A DNA stretch of 64,000 nt from Eonycteris spelaea (lineage: Eukaryota > Chordata > Mammalia > Chiroptera > Pteropodidae), in contig PUFA01000022.1 of the NCBI GenBank assembly GCA_003508835.1, positions 9,424,001-9,488,000 on the forward strand, given 5' to 3'. The first letter of the stretch is position 1; every line of letters starts with the position of its first letter. Positions 1 through 11,989 of this stretch are shown in pieces. The notes beneath the pieces were generated by a model. The model was not told the DNA's origin, ran no database searches, and saw only the letters and a list, made by a program, of their open reading frames with translations. A program made the translations under genes and the position numbers.

Positions 1-1525
1 GGTCCCTCACAACACTTGTTTTGTTTAGATTTTTTATAATAAAATAAGAAAAAAAAATCATTGACTCTTTCTGAGATTTGGTGCCAAATATTTAAAATGG
101 GTGGTATGCATTAGGTTGAGCCATAGGAAATCACCATTTCTATAGATCTAAAATAGTTGAATGTTAGCAACTTTATTTGGTTCAACCAACCCAACTTACC
201 CCAAAGCCCCTCAAATTGCCTTTTAATCTCTATCCATTATCCTAGACTGAGCTAAACTCAGCTCAATACCCGACAGTACTCTAAAGAGATGGGCACAAAA
301 AATCAGATAGTTGGTTAGCCACCTTCAGTAGCTGCTTCTATTATAACTGTATTGCAGTTTTTAGTATCAAAAGACAATGGGCCCCACTAGATCTAGAACA
401 AAGCTTTAGCATTTTCCTCAGTTTATGCCACACAGAAAGTACGTAACCATCTCCAGAGCCTCTGCATCTATCTTTAAGACGAAGAGGACGATGCTACTTT
501 TCTCACAATTAGTTCCAGCTATAAAGAATTTTGTAAAGGGGTCAGTTCTAAAACTTTCTTTTGAACCTCTCTGAAATATTAAATGTGGGTGTGAAACGTA
601 AGTAAAAAACCCAAAATGCCTAGCTATCTGTAGCCCATATCTAACTTATTGAAAGTACAATGGACAGATAAAGTCAATGAAAAGGCCATGGCTGTTACCT
701 GTCTTGGCTTTTTATGGTCAAGCCTACCGATCACTGGTCACGACGGCTTTCCTCATGCTATTTGCCCCGGGAACATCGCTAAGACAAGAATCGCATGGCT
801 CAGAGTCTGTGAGGTGAAGCAGACCGGGCTGATCCCACAAAAACCTGCTTCTTTCAAAGTGGAGAAAGTAGAGGCCCTCAAGAGGCTCACATTCTGCCAA
901 TTTCTAAATTTAGTCTGGGCCTCGCCTCCAAAATTTAAGAAAATAACAAAATGTTTTTTGGTATTATACTTTAAAATTGGGAAAGTTATCTACTTTAGTA
1001 AGGCTATATAAACATTTCCTTTAAAATGCTGATCCTCTACCAGTTGTGATATCACCCATTACATTCTGTACTTTTAAATAAGGCAGAGGCTAGCTCTCTC
1101 TCTCAGATAAGTTTATCTCTTTATCTGAACTGGGCAGATATAAGCAGCTGAATCTCTCAGTCTATGAGTTTGGGCAGTTAAAGGAGCCTAAACTCATGGG
1201 TAAGGTTTTGAGTTTCTTTCTCAAGCTTTCTTGTCTGTTCCATGGTTAATAAGGGCATTTTAACCTCCGCCCACCTTACTTACACCCCAGCTTTCCTAGT
1301 TTCAAAGACTGGGAGAGAACGTTCAAAAGTCTGATCTTTATTGTTTGTACGTGGGTAGGACCATTTTTGTGTGTGTGTGAGGTAGTACACATAATTAAAT
1401 GACCGACTTCTTCTAAAGCCAATCACTTCCACAAGTTATGACCATTTCTATTTGTTTGGGATCAACGTCCTTCAAGTGATTCTGGCAAGGAAAAACATCC
1501 CAACACTATACATCAACCTAACATG
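1..1525. other. Unique sequence, nothing recognised
   Basis: AT-rich non-coding sequence with no repeat family, RNA gene or exon that I recognise. A 120-codon open frame at 649-1011 has no family resemblance and its composition is ordinary for chance. Confidence 0.6.
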
Positions 1526-1640
1526 ACAAATTATCTAGTAATAAAGGTAGTTATTCTACTTTTAAGGTTGAAGCAACTGAACTCAGAAAGTAACTAGACA
1601 AATGTTCACAGTTAGGGTGTGCACACGCACATGTGTGCGT
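1526..1640 (-). repeat. MIR SINE fragment (weak)
   Basis: The order of a 'gtagttattct' block, a decayed 'gaagcaactgaactcagaaag' core and a following 'gttcacagttag' block follows the complement of the MIR central region. It is heavily diverged and both ends are uncertain. Confidence 0.35.
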
Positions 1641-3351
1641 TTTAAGGAGAAAATAGATGGTTAATTTAACCCTACACAGCAGGAAGGAAACTTGAAAATC
1701 CAAGGTAGGCACTGAACTAAACTTTCCTCATAAGACAGTGCATTATCAGGTTCATGTAAGGAGACTAGAAACTGAACTTACAAACGAGAGACAGGACGAG
1801 ACTGGGCGGGCAGGGAAGGAGGTAGGAGGGAGTGTGAATCTCACTTTCCGTCCAGGTTAAAGTGGTCCGTGGACTTCTGAATCAAGCGCTTCCCTGCTAC
1901 ATCACGTGATAACAACGCACGACAGCAGATAATTTCAGTTGTGGGATGTTATAATTATTTTCCAGAGGGAGGGCTCCCTGTAAGCCCAGTGGCTCAGATT
2001 TAAACAGAAGCAAATGCGTTTTACTATTTACCCTCTCTCAAGTTTCAAAGGAAGTAAGGGAAATAGGAGAAAAAGGGGAATATGAGAACAAATATGAATA
2101 ATATCAAGAAAATAGTGTAAATCTTTGTATAAAAATACAACTGCACAGCAAAAAGGACTGTATTTTATTTCTTCCGTCACACTAAGGAATAGATAGGTCT
2201 ATTATTATAATATTAAATCTATGACAAACATTATTTTCCTTTGGAAAAGAGTAACCGGGCTATTTTTTTCAGATCTTAACAGCTCATACTTTTTTTTTTT
2301 TAATGTTACACGTACCACCCAAAGCAAACATTCTTAAACGTTTCCCAGTGAAGGCTGAGGAGTGCGATGCTATAGGGGGAGACAGAACCGGAAGAGGGCC
2401 ATTTCTGTGTCTAGATTTGCTTAGTGATTATCTGTCCCATCTTCCCTGAGATGGCAGGAGAGACGCACAGAAGCCTACGTGTGGGGTCTCGGCAAAGACA
2501 AATTTATAAAGAGATGCCTTGCCAAGATATAAACTCCTGTGTATGGGGCTGCCGCGAATATCTGTGCAGTTAGTATTTGATTTGATGATGAGAATAAGAT
2601 GAGAGCAAATACATAACTCACTGCAAATGACAAAGTTCCTGTTCTATAGCTCAGAGAGAGATTTAAAATAGGAGAGGGAAGAAAAAAAAAAAAAAGCATG
2701 GACTTCTTCACCTGTCAGTTGGACCTTAGCAAGGAAGGAGGCCTTCTTCCCTGGAAGACTGCACACACAAGACAAAACAGAAAGAATCAGACAGGCCTCT
2801 GATTTGTTTTCATTTTAAAATTCAAAGTCAGCTTTAATTTTTGAAAGGAATGGAAGATAAGGACTCAAAACATGGCAGACTAGTTTTACAAACAGCCATT
2901 TGCCCAAAATGAATAATAATTTTGGATGATGAGTTGTAAACAAGACTGATTTCATTTATTTTGCAACCAGCAATCCTGTTGAGAAGAGACAGGGTTGGCA
3001 AATTGTTTGAGTTATCTGCAATGTTTTTGGCCCTTATTTGGAAAATTGGAAGAAATCCTGGCAGAGAGAAAAATAAAGTGACATTTGATGTTTGTAAAGA
3101 GCTATATCCAGGTAGGAAGATTTTTTAGGGGTCTAGTCTGGTGCTTGCTGGGCTTCAGAGGGGCCTGAGCTTGACTGACAGATCAAGTAGCAATGTGCTT
3201 AGTTCTTAGAAATAACCAGGCTTCTAAGGGAGCCCACCATGGGACAGGCCAGTTTCAATGGCAATGACCACCTTTAGGTCAGGGCTATGACCGCCACCAG
3301 ACCTCCTCCTGAGAGGGCACTGAGCACTCTCCCAAAGAGGCATGGCTTCCT
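1641..3351. other. Unique sequence with short homopolymers
   Basis: Non-coding sequence. It holds a T run near 2289-2301 and an A run near 2682-2695. No gene or named repeat was recognised. Confidence 0.55.
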
Positions 3352-3512
3352 GGAGAGTTGCCAGATAACATATAGGACACCTCCTTAAATCTGAATTTCA
3401 GATAAACAACTTGAACTAATACATACATATACTTAAATTTTTTGTTGTCATCTGAAATTCAGATTTAACGGAGCTTCCTGTTTTTGTTTGTTTTCTAAAT
3501 CTGGCAACCCTG
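3352..3512. mobile_element. Palindromic MITE-like DNA transposon remnant
   Basis: The left end reads 'agagttgccagat' and the right end, on the other strand, reads 'cagggttgccagat', so the element has terminal inverted repeats. Inside, a second inverted pair is visible: 'ctgaatttcagataaac' (about 3391-3407) faces 'catctgaaattcag' (about 3450-3463). The whole 160 bp could fold into one imperfect hairpin. This is the layout of a mammalian palindromic non-autonomous DNA transposon whose ends read TTGCCAGAT. I know the family by sight but cannot give its name with certainty. It encodes nothing. Confidence 0.65.
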
Positions 3513-4689
3513 ATCCCAAGACAAGGTAACTTACCACTGGGCAGCGTTCCCCTGCTCTGCTGCTGGGAGTGAAGAAGCACCTGGCCCCCCACGCCCACCC
3601 CACCAGTTTCCCACAAGAACGGGGGCAGGGAGGGGAAGAGGAGGAGCATACCTCGGGCTCAACAGTGGACTTTTTCCCACCAAAAGTAAGGCCATTGCAG
3701 ATAAGTCCCAGGGAAGATGGCAAAGCTGAGGCCGGGTTTTAGACTTGGGTCAGCATCCAAGCAAGCAGGAAGAGGGGTGTGTGTGCGCGTGCGCGCACAC
3801 AGGCCCGCTCGCGTCTGCACCTTTGGAAATTCCAGGCAACGATAAGGCTCAGAATCTGGAGCAGAGCAAATAACTCAAGTGGGAAAGTTGTTCACTGAGT
3901 AGAAAAGATGTGACATGGGGGTACAGTCTTGTAAAGAGTGAATTCCCAAGTACAGGGCAGATGGCTGCAGGTCGTGGCTCCCCAGCTGACAAGTGATCTG
4001 GGCAGAAGTGGGCAGATGGACAGACAGACTGCCCCCCCTCAGAAGGAGGCTGGGTGTGTGGTTCGTGGCGCTGCAGTCTGCTTATATCTAAATGCCAAGG
4101 TTCTCATTTGCCATGGAGTTACAATCCTAGGGCTCACATCAGCATCGGGCTGCTTCCAAAATCCAGTTCTTAGTGATGGGCACAGCTCCAACTCTCCAGC
4201 CCCACCAGGATCCAGCTGTCCTGGGTGAGGTAGGTAGAGTGCAGGATGGGTAGCCTGATGCTGTCTCTAACTGGGGGCATTTGGAATGAGCTGGTTGGTT
4301 CTTAAGCTAACTAGAACCTCCTCTAGAAGATAACGTATACCCCCTAATGTGCGTCTCCAGTGCCTGGGAACATGCCTGTCACTGTGTTCTTTCCTCTCTC
4401 TCTTTGATTCTCTATCTCTCTTATCTAGAGGCTGCTGCTGGGTGTGTTCGCTGTTTTCCCAGGAACAGCTCACTTCTTCGTCCTATTACCTTAGCTCTGG
4501 CCTACTGTTTTTCCTTTTGTTCATTCATTCTCTGAATACTTCTCTTTATTTTTCTCTACCCAGTGCTTTAGAATGATACGAATTGCAAAAGAAAAGAACA
4601 ATCATTGTATTATTTATTTTTCTTTTAAAAAGCAAATGAACTGAGTATCATTGCTCGTTACTGGACCACAGTCTAGCCCTTGGGAGATG
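3513..4689. other. Unique sequence
   Basis: Moderately GC-rich, non-coding. Short open frames are present on both strands, but none has a recognisable domain. The alternating purine-pyrimidine tract at 3776-3801 is listed separately. Confidence 0.5.
3776..3801. repeat. Alternating GT/GC tract with Z-DNA potential
   Basis: A 26-bp run of strictly alternating G/T and G/C steps turning into CACA. Alternating purine-pyrimidine tracts of this kind can adopt the Z form under negative supercoiling. Confidence 0.6.
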
Positions 4690-4890
4690 ATGGACCCAAC
4701 CCCGCTGAGGGTTAAGTGTGGGCCTACAGCCAGCCAACCTCTGTTCCTCCACTTAAAAAATGAGGCTAATCATTCCTTCTTAACAGGGCTGTTGAGAAGG
4801 TTAAATGAAATGTGTATTTATAATTGAACGTAATGTTGTAAAAATGCTTTGGAAACTTAATAGCACTTTTCAAATATAAGGCATTATTAC
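4690..4890 (+). repeat. MIR SINE fragment
   Basis: The order matches the 3' two thirds of MIR: 'aacctctgttcctccactt', then 'aaaatgaggctaat', then 'agggctgttgagaaggttaaatgaaat'-type sequence split by small gaps, then 'aatagcacttt'. No target-site duplication remains. Confidence 0.7.
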
Positions 4891-5510
4891 CTAAATGACA
4901 AAAACGTATTATGCCTAATTGTACTCCATAGCAAATAGTGTTAAATGAACATATATTACGGAGCTTAGAAATTCTACAACTACTCCTCTTCATAAATATT
5001 CCTTTCTCAAATACCCAGATTCATGGCTCTTCCAAGATTAATAAATATGAACTAGTGAATTCTTCATTAAGCGTTTGGACCAACCAAAATTCAGTGCTGC
5101 CAGATATAAGTTTTTAAAAAATATTTTTCGAAACCATAGTTTACCATAATCTTCCAAATGTTACAGCTTAACCATTTTTGGGGGTGGGGTGGAGGGGGGA
5201 GGAAATTAAGGTTTTATAAAGCAAAATGAAGCAGAAACAGAACCACCATTATGAAGGTCTAAGAGTTACATGTTCTTTCTCCTAGGCATGTCATCGCAGA
5301 GATAATTTTTGTCAGCAGGTGTCTCAGAGACGTGTCAGTTAATGGCCATGTTTGCTGTCAAAGCGGTGGAGAGGGCTCATTAGCACAGGGAGGCTGGCTC
5401 TGGCGGAGGCCGAGGTGTTTGGTATATACAAGGTGGCGGGTGAAAGCCACTAAGGCTACCACATACCAACACTGTGCTTCCCTTACCACAATTCCCTCAG
5501 AGCCATGATG
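4891..5510. other. Unique sequence, includes a G-rich tract
   Basis: Non-coding. A G-rich tract lies at 5178-5202. The block 5290-5460 is free of recognised repeats and contains 'gctcattagcac' and 'tcagttaatggcc' motifs, but nothing shows that it is functional. Confidence 0.45.
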
Positions 5511-5567
5511 AAAATAATAACTGTCAATTCCTAGCACTTAATAGTTCATAAAGTACCGAGGTATGTA
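5511..5567 (-). repeat. MIR fragment, left part, interrupted by Tigger
   Basis: The sequence 'aataataactgtcaattcct' followed by 'agcacttaatagttcataaag' fits the complement of the MIR 3' end. It stops at a TA dinucleotide where the Tigger element begins. The rest of the MIR resumes at 6222. Confidence 0.55.
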
Positions 5568-6221
5568 CAGTAGCCCCCCCGCCCCATCCCACCCTTTATC
5601 CACGGTCTGGCTCTCTATGGTTTTAGTTACCCATGGTCAACCATGGTTCAAAAATATTAAATGAAAATTTCCAGAAAGAAACAATTCACAAGTTTTAAAG
5701 TGAGCACCGTTCTGTGCAGTGTGATGAAATCTCTCATTGTACCCCCTCTGTCCCACCCAGGACATGAATCATTCCTTTGTCCCCTGAATCCATGCTGGAT
5801 GTGCTACCTGCCCGTTAGTCACTTGGTAGCCCTCTTGGTTATCCAATTGACCGTCATGGTATCACAGTGGTTGCATTTAAATGACCTTTGTTTTACTTAA
5901 TAATGACTCCCAAACATAAGAGTAGAAATGCTGACAATTTGGATATGCCAAATAGAGGCTGTAAAGTGATTCCTTTAAGTGAAAAGGTGAAAGCTCTCAA
6001 CTTTATAAAGAAAGAAAAAAATGCACAGGCTGAGTTTGCTTAGATCTGTGGGTAAGAACGAATCTTCTATTAGTGAAATTGCCTAATTTAGAAATTAAAC
6101 TTTATCGTAGGTATTCAGTATAGAAAAATCATAGTATATATAGGATTGGGTATTATCTGAGGTTTCAGGCATCCACTGGGGGTCTTGGGATATATCCCTC
6201 AAGGGTAAGAGGGGACTATTG
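5568..6221 (+). mobile_element. Tigger-family (pogo/Tc1-mariner) non-autonomous element
   Basis: The element has terminal inverted repeats: the left end begins 'cagtagcccccc' and the right end, on the other strand, begins 'caatagtcccctctta'. It is flanked on both sides by TA, the target site of Tc1/mariner transposons. Near the left end are the characteristic 'ggttttagttacccatggt' and 'aaaatattaaatgaaaattt' blocks, and near the right end 'tttcaggcatccactggggg'. A 5' piece of the transposase frame remains (5903-6043), after which most of the coding region is deleted, so this is an internally deleted copy of roughly 650 bp. Family level is confident; the subfamily is not assigned. Confidence 0.85.
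5903..6043 (+). pseudogene. Tigger transposase N-terminal remnant
   Basis: An ATG opens a 46-codon frame whose product contains 'IPLSEKVKALNFIKKEKNAQ', which resembles the start of the CENP-B/pogo-type N-terminal helix-turn-helix that binds transposon ends. The frame ends at a TAG inside the DNA-binding domain, and the element continues only about 45 bp before the deletion junction. Neither the rest of the DNA-binding region nor the catalytic DDE domain is present. It is a dead fragment of a selfish element, not a host gene. Confidence 0.6.
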
Positions 6222-6400
6222 TATGTATATACACACACCTCCTTATAGCCTCTTTCAAACACTGTGAGATGGGTCTTTTTTCTGCAGCTCACTTCATTGA
6301 AGAGGAAATTGAGGCCAGAACTGAATACCTTGCCATGGCTCACACAGCTGGTGAGTCCGCAGCCAAATCTCGATTTGAGGTCTCGCCTCCAAAACCCATA
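6222..6400 (-). repeat. MIR fragment, right part, after Tigger insertion
   Basis: After the TA target site the sequence reads 'cactgtgagatgggtctt', then 'gaggaaattgaggccagaa', 'tcacacagctggtgag' and 'tcgatttgaggtct', which is the complement of the MIR core in the right order. Together with 5511-5567 it forms one MIR split by the Tigger element. Confidence 0.7.
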
Positions 6401-6674
6401 GTTCCACATGATGCAGGCACACCAGCCACGAGGACTGACGAGAGCCCCTTCACGTGTGCAGACAGGCGCTGCAGGAAAAGCTGGGGATCGGGAGACCCGC
6501 CTCCCTGCCCGCGTGCCCAGGGGTGTGTCTCCGCACAGTGGGGCCTCTGTTTCCCCGTCCGATGACTGACAGGCATAGGGTAGCCCAGTCATTCTCAACT
6601 GTTTTAGGGCCATCGACAGTTGGAAAGCTCATAAAATCCAGCTACAGACTTTCTCAGAAAAGTGGAATATAAAG

Positions 6675-6709
<35 letters not shown>

Positions 6710-7329
6710 ATCTTACGTATAATTTTACGTCATTTATGGATCCCATAAGGCTAGATTGTTGTGGCTAGTTTTTAAGGTCTGTTTATACTCGCAAACTCTT
6801 ACAACGCTACAATACTTAATTTGTATATGGATAGAGTCTCATCTGTCTGTGTAAATTTGAGTGCCACTACACTGAAATGCTTCCTTTTGTATTGGGAAAA
6901 TGTGTGCTCTTGGAACTCAAAAGAAAAGTTTCACTGCGGTAAGTACGCTCTGAGGCTTGACTCAGGAGCGAACTGTGACTTTAGAAGTAGGGAATAATGC
7001 GTCGAGAACACTGCCACGTAGTCATGACAAGTAGCAATGTGTTGAAAAATGAATTGATTATAGGCATGAAGTTCATTTCTTCCTCACTTACTCATTGATT
7101 AAGAGTGGTATATTATTAGGGATAGCTGCTGATGGCAAAGTAAGAATAGCAGTTGGATATTTCTTGTCTGAGAAATAATACCTTGAAATAGGTTCATTTA
7201 ATCCAATTAGTTTTCAGTTGGAAACTATTTAATCACTAATGACTTCTAGCCTGTCAGGTTCTGTTGGGGTTTCTCACAGTCTAACCCCAATTTAGCTAAC
7301 CAGGACCCTCCTTTTAAAAATGCCACTTT
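6401..7329. other. Unique sequence with a CA microsatellite
   Basis: No gene recognised. The interval contains the CA repeat at 6677-6707. Confidence 0.5.
6677..6707. repeat. (AC)n microsatellite
   Basis: An uninterrupted AC dinucleotide repeat of about 15 units, likely length-polymorphic. Confidence 0.95.
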
Positions 7330-8760
7330 ACAATGGTTTCTGAAACAGAAAAATAATTAAACACTTCAGTTACCTAGGAATAACCTGAATAAGAAATGAA
7401 TAGGAACTATCTGAAGAAAATCAGAGAATTATAAAAGCAGACGTGAATGTAAATAAAGTTCATATCTTGGAAAAATAAACTTAGAGGAGCTTAAAGCAGC
7501 TAAAGACGATCAAGGGGAGACATCAAAACCTACTATGAAACCAGAAAATCGAAAATTATGCTGTTAGTGTAGGAATTTATGGGGCAATGAGAGAAATGAT
7601 CATTCAAAAACAGATCTTAAGAATTCGTTACATGTTAAAAATATGGGGAAAAGAAGGATTATCAAATAGACAAGAGTTGGGAGAAGATCTGAAGGTCAGT
7701 CTGCAGCCTGCAGCTAACCCCAAATACATTTTCTGAGATGCATATAATTAACTGCAAAAAGTGAACTCCAAAAAATGTTTAAAAAGTCAATATTTAATGA
7801 TTTTAGAATAAAGTTTTTCTAAATATAAAATAACCAGAAGTTACATAAGGTGTCAATAGTTTTCAGTACATAGAACTTGTAAAAACGCACACAAAAAAAT
7901 CCTTAGGACTTAAGAGGCAGATTCAAAATGGGATAAAATATTTGCAAAGAACGGAAATTTAATATGTAAGTTTTTAAAAACAAGAAATATCTCATTCTAA
8001 AAATAGGGAACAGGCATGAATAGAAGGCAGTTTGTGAACGAGAAATACAGTTTAGCCAATAATTCTTAACAAAATGTTCAGTCTCACTAATGATCATACA
8101 AATGCAAATTAAAATATTAAAATATATTTTTATTATTATGTTGTGAAAACATAATAATAATATGAGGTGTTTTTTTTTCTTAAACTCATGATTCTTAAAG
8201 TTGGAAAGGTTGCAGACAGGGCTCATTCAGATGGCTAGTATGAATTGTTAAGACCTTTTTGAAAAGCAATTATATGACGCATGTCAAGATCCTAAAAAGC
8301 TGTTAAGATAGTAACTTCTAACCCAGCAATTCCTCTCATAGGAATCTGTACCATAAACATAATTGGAAATTCCACTGAAGATTTGTTTACAAGGATGTTC
8401 GTAAACAAAAAAGGTAAATAACTAAAATGTTCAACAATTGAGGACAGATTAAATTGTAAATAATTTATGGGATAGATCAGGGGAAATTATAAAGGCATTA
8501 AAAATCATGTTTTATAAATAATGTTTAATGACAAAAAAATTCTCAGTGAACTAAGAGAAAAGAGTAAGCTATAAAAACAAATGCTGCATGATTTAATGCC
8601 ATGTAGGTCAAAGCCTTCTTTAGTCATATGTGCATGGAAGAGACTAGAATGAATGCTTCAAATGATATTGGAGAGATCGTCTTGGATGGTACACTTATGC
8701 ATGATTCAAAAAACATGTGTAGATGTTTTCTAAATTTCTAAAATAAACATTCCTGATCAC
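7330..8760 (+). mobile_element. Old L1 (L1M-type) 3' end, truncated
   Basis: The left part resembles the end of decayed L1 ORF2 ('ggaaaagaaggattatcaaa', then 'cactaatgatcatacaaatgc'). The part from about 8300 has the L1M 3' UTR signature: 'aacccagcaattcctctcat', later 'cattaaaaatcatgttttat', later 'ttttctaaatttctaaaata' just before the end. All frames carry many stops. The 5' part is missing, as is usual for L1 copies. The left boundary is approximate and no clear target duplication was found. Confidence 0.7.
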
Positions 8761-8854
8761 TGAGAGATAATATAAAAAATAATTTGCTCAATGTACCACA
8801 ATAATTTAGGGACACGATATATGCTCAATAGCAAATAAGACTAGATGTCTTCTC

Positions 8855-9025
8855 ACCTGGCTTCCATACCTGTTTCTACAACTTAATTTCTCTGTGACCC
8901 TTAATGAGTCTCTCTGAGTTTTGGTTCCTTCAGCTTAAAAATAGCAGCAAACAAGACCTGCCATATGGAAAGCCGCTTGGCAAACGGTAAACTATCATAC
9001 AAGTCTAAACTATTATTATTAGTTT
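8855..9025 (+). repeat. MIR SINE fragment
   Basis: The sequence 'cttaatttctctgtgaccct', then 'ctctctgagttttggttcct' and 'cagcttaaaaatagcagc', then 'ctattattatta' follows MIR in order. Confidence 0.7.
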
Positions 9026-9892
9026 CGTATGCGTGTAGCGGAATTTAGAGCTCCAACCTAAACAACCTGGAAATTAAAGCAAAAATTTTCTAACCTATAT
9101 CCAAGAAGCCTCTATCCTGAAAATCTTAAAATGTATCTATACTGTTTCATCATACACAGGAGCCATCTTTGGTCCAGTGTACAAACACATGCTGATCTGT
9201 AACGAGCGGCCTGGTAGCCAAGAGAGGAATGACTTAATGACTTCTGGGGTTATGGGTGGCGTAGACGAGCAAAAGACCCACTCAGGATGAGCTGGACCTG
9301 GACTCTACAGGATACCCGAGCAAGCACACATGGTCCCTAAACACCCCTCACCTTTGTGGCAGAAGTGACCGGGGTGGAACACAGCTCGTTCCGTGCCTGG
9401 GGTACACCAGGCGGAACACAGTTCTTTGCCAGCACTCTGCTTTCCTTCTGAGGTAAGAGAGTTGGCGGCAAAAAAATTGAAAAGTAAATAAAGAAGGTCA
9501 ATTTTATTATTAGTCGACGAAGGTGAAATAGACTCTGGACATTACCGCACATACACAATGGGTTCCAAGTTTGGTATTTTTTCTTATCAAGCAAAACAAC
9601 AACAAAAAAACACGACCAGGAATTTGAGCTTAGCACATTCCATGTTTGTGGCGAGGAGGAACGGCTCTGATTCGCACTAGTTGCCAGGGCGGAAGGGCGG
9701 TGTGGGGAAATGTACGCTTCTCCACTCACGGCTAGGCCTTCCCTCTCCTCACAGCCTCCTCCAGCCATGGGCACGATGCTGAGGAAAGTTATAACTTACA
9801 GTGCGTGGAGAGGGCCAGGGCGCTCATCTGCCACAGCGCTGCAATTTTCCTGGCTTTTTTAGCTGTGTTGATAACGCAACACTGAACCCTAC

Positions 9893-9955
9893 TCATCCAT
9901 CATTCATTCATCCCTCTGCCCATTCATGTATTCATTCATCCATCCATTCATTCTT
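9893..9955. repeat. (ATTC/ATCC)n degenerate tetranucleotide repeat
   Basis: Imperfect repeats of ATTC and ATCC units. On the other strand this reads as GAAT/GGAT repeats, like those often left at the 3' end of an L2 copy, although no L2 body is recognisable here. Confidence 0.7.
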
Positions 9956-10567
9956 CAAACAGCTGTGTGTGCCTGGAGGAGCTCCCCGCCCTCACCCCCC
10001 AATCTCTGGTGGCCTCAATATTTTCAATGAACATACATCAGGGCACAAGTGAAGGGTGTATATCACCGGCCTGTGGCCAACCGCTGCAGGCACCATACCA
10101 CTTCTAAGCCGTGTTATTTGATTATCGCCATCTTTATTGGCCACAGAGGGGAAGGGATATTACAGCTTTGTGGCTTCCGAGAGTCTGGTCCTTAGTGAAC
10201 TGCCAAGCCTCAGCGGCAGCTCCCAGATCACGCTGTGGTGGGGGGGTTTATGACCACATCTCAGTTCTTACCAGAAAAGGCAAAAAAGGAGGAAGCATCC
10301 TAGAGCACACAGTGACGGCTAAGCCCCACGAAGCCAACTCATACCTCCCCCCTCTCACCTTTGTGTTCTCTCCCTCCTACTTTTCCCGACAGCCCTCCCA
10401 AACTGTACTCCGCAAGATTTAAATTGGCTCGAGCTCAAAGAGAAGGACACGTAAAACCGACTGTTCATTAGATGTTGTGCCATCATGAGCTTGTTGTTTT
10501 CAATATGGCTGGTGGAGCCTCTCCGCCCCCCCCCGCCCCCCCAGGGCAAGCAACTCTTGAAAAAAGG

Positions 10568-10668
10568 GGTGTGCATGCGGGTGCACGTGCCTGTGTGTGG
10601 GACGAACCGGAGGCGACGGCACAGCATGCATGCGAGTGTGTGCGTGTGCGTGTGCGTGTGTGGGGGGG
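10568..10668. repeat. GT/GC-rich alternating tract with Z-DNA potential
   Basis: Two alternating segments (about 10568-10600 and 10621-10662) are made of GTGC, GCAT and GTGT steps. They are separated by a short GC-rich spacer and followed by a run of seven G. Confidence 0.6.
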
Positions 10669-11508
10669 CAGAGAACGAGAGTGCTGGCGTGTGAGCCCCC
10701 CCCCCCTTTCTAACTGTGCAGCCCGAGAGGCATCCTCTCTCGGAGCAATTACGACAAATGATTTATGTGGCCAGTCAAGGGGGCCTGCCAGGGTTCTTAT
10801 TTCATTTCCAGAAAAAGGAACTCTGCTGGAATGTTATCAGGGAGCTTGGGATTAAACTGACAGCTGCCTTTTGTTTCCCCTGTGACGGAGCTTCTCCTTT
10901 GGACTGTGGCATTTGGTTTCGACACAGCCAGCCAGAACTCCATGCCGGCCAAGACCAGCTACGAAAGGGCCACAGGGAAGGACAACGGGTTTTGAACGGG
11001 AGAGGGTTTCTTTCTTTGCTTCTGTGTTTATCTCTGGTTTGAGGAGGCTGCCTGGCTCAGGCGGGGCTGGAATCGCGTTTCTTTTTTCCACCGTCCAGGA
11101 CCAAACACGGCACCAGACCCTTCCCCTCTGTCGTTACCAGTGCTCGCTTAGCGGGAGGTCCCTTCCAATTAGGCTGTTAAATGTGACCCCGGTCCCTGTC
11201 CTCTGCTAGCTTCTGTGCTCTGGCACAGGTCAGGTCACAGGGCATGGGGTACGGAACAAGGCAGGACGCGAAGCCCTCCATCGTCCGTACAGGCAGCAAA
11301 ATGCCATGGACATAAAAACACGGACACCATAGTGTTCTCATCCTCTGACGCCCCGACTCTAACAGGCCATTGCGGTTTTCATAAATCCTCAGTTGTGGCT
11401 CGCCTGGCCTCAGCCCTCCCCTCCCATCAGCTTCCCACCTCCTTGACCCCACCTGGGCTGCAAGGTCTTCACACAGCAAAGGGGCAGTCAGTTACTGAGG
11501 CTGATTAA

Positions 11509-11554
11509 ACACACACACATGCACGCACGCGCACACACAAGCACGCACACGCGT
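11509..11554. repeat. (CA)/(CG) alternating repeat with Z-DNA potential
   Basis: Alternating CA, CG and CACG units over 46 bp. It is interrupted only by single-unit changes and is followed by a 'gatgatggc' flank. Confidence 0.75.
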
Positions 11555-11989
11555 GATGATGGCTGCATGATAAAGCTTTATAGACAAATAATAGCAAATA
11601 CAATTAAAGGAACCTCTCAAGAGATCAAGGGACGAGCGTGCTAAAAAGAGGGTGGGCTAGCAATACGGGGAAAAGACAGAAAGGAAGATTAAGGATGATC
11701 ATAAAAGACACAGGCTGTAAAATCATCGTCGCAGTCTCAGATTCTTTGTGTCTACATTCAAACATGACATGCGAAAAACACGTCTTTGACTTGTGATTCC
11801 CAAATCTAATTTCTACTAACGCTCTGCCAACAGGTGTTGTGCAATGCTCAAAACAAACTTAAGTTTTACCCAATAATACACATCTGTAGGTCTTCCTGGC
11901 GTAAACTGATGGCATGGTTTGTTCAGAAGCCAGACTCATATCAGGGATCACCAAAATAACATTTAGGGAGGGCATGTTATAGATCTGGT

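Larger units (their letters stand above)
9026..11989. other. Unique sequence, increasingly GC-rich
   Basis: About 3 kb without a recognised gene. Open frames of 79-145 codons on both strands overlap each other and show no domain. The stretch holds an ATTC-type repeat, two C-run clusters (about 10524-10542 and 10697-10708) and two alternating tracts listed separately. Confidence 0.5.

Noticed and set aside
6095..6613. 172-codon minus-strand open frame
   Set aside because: It crosses the Tigger right end and the MIR and has no domain. Chance.
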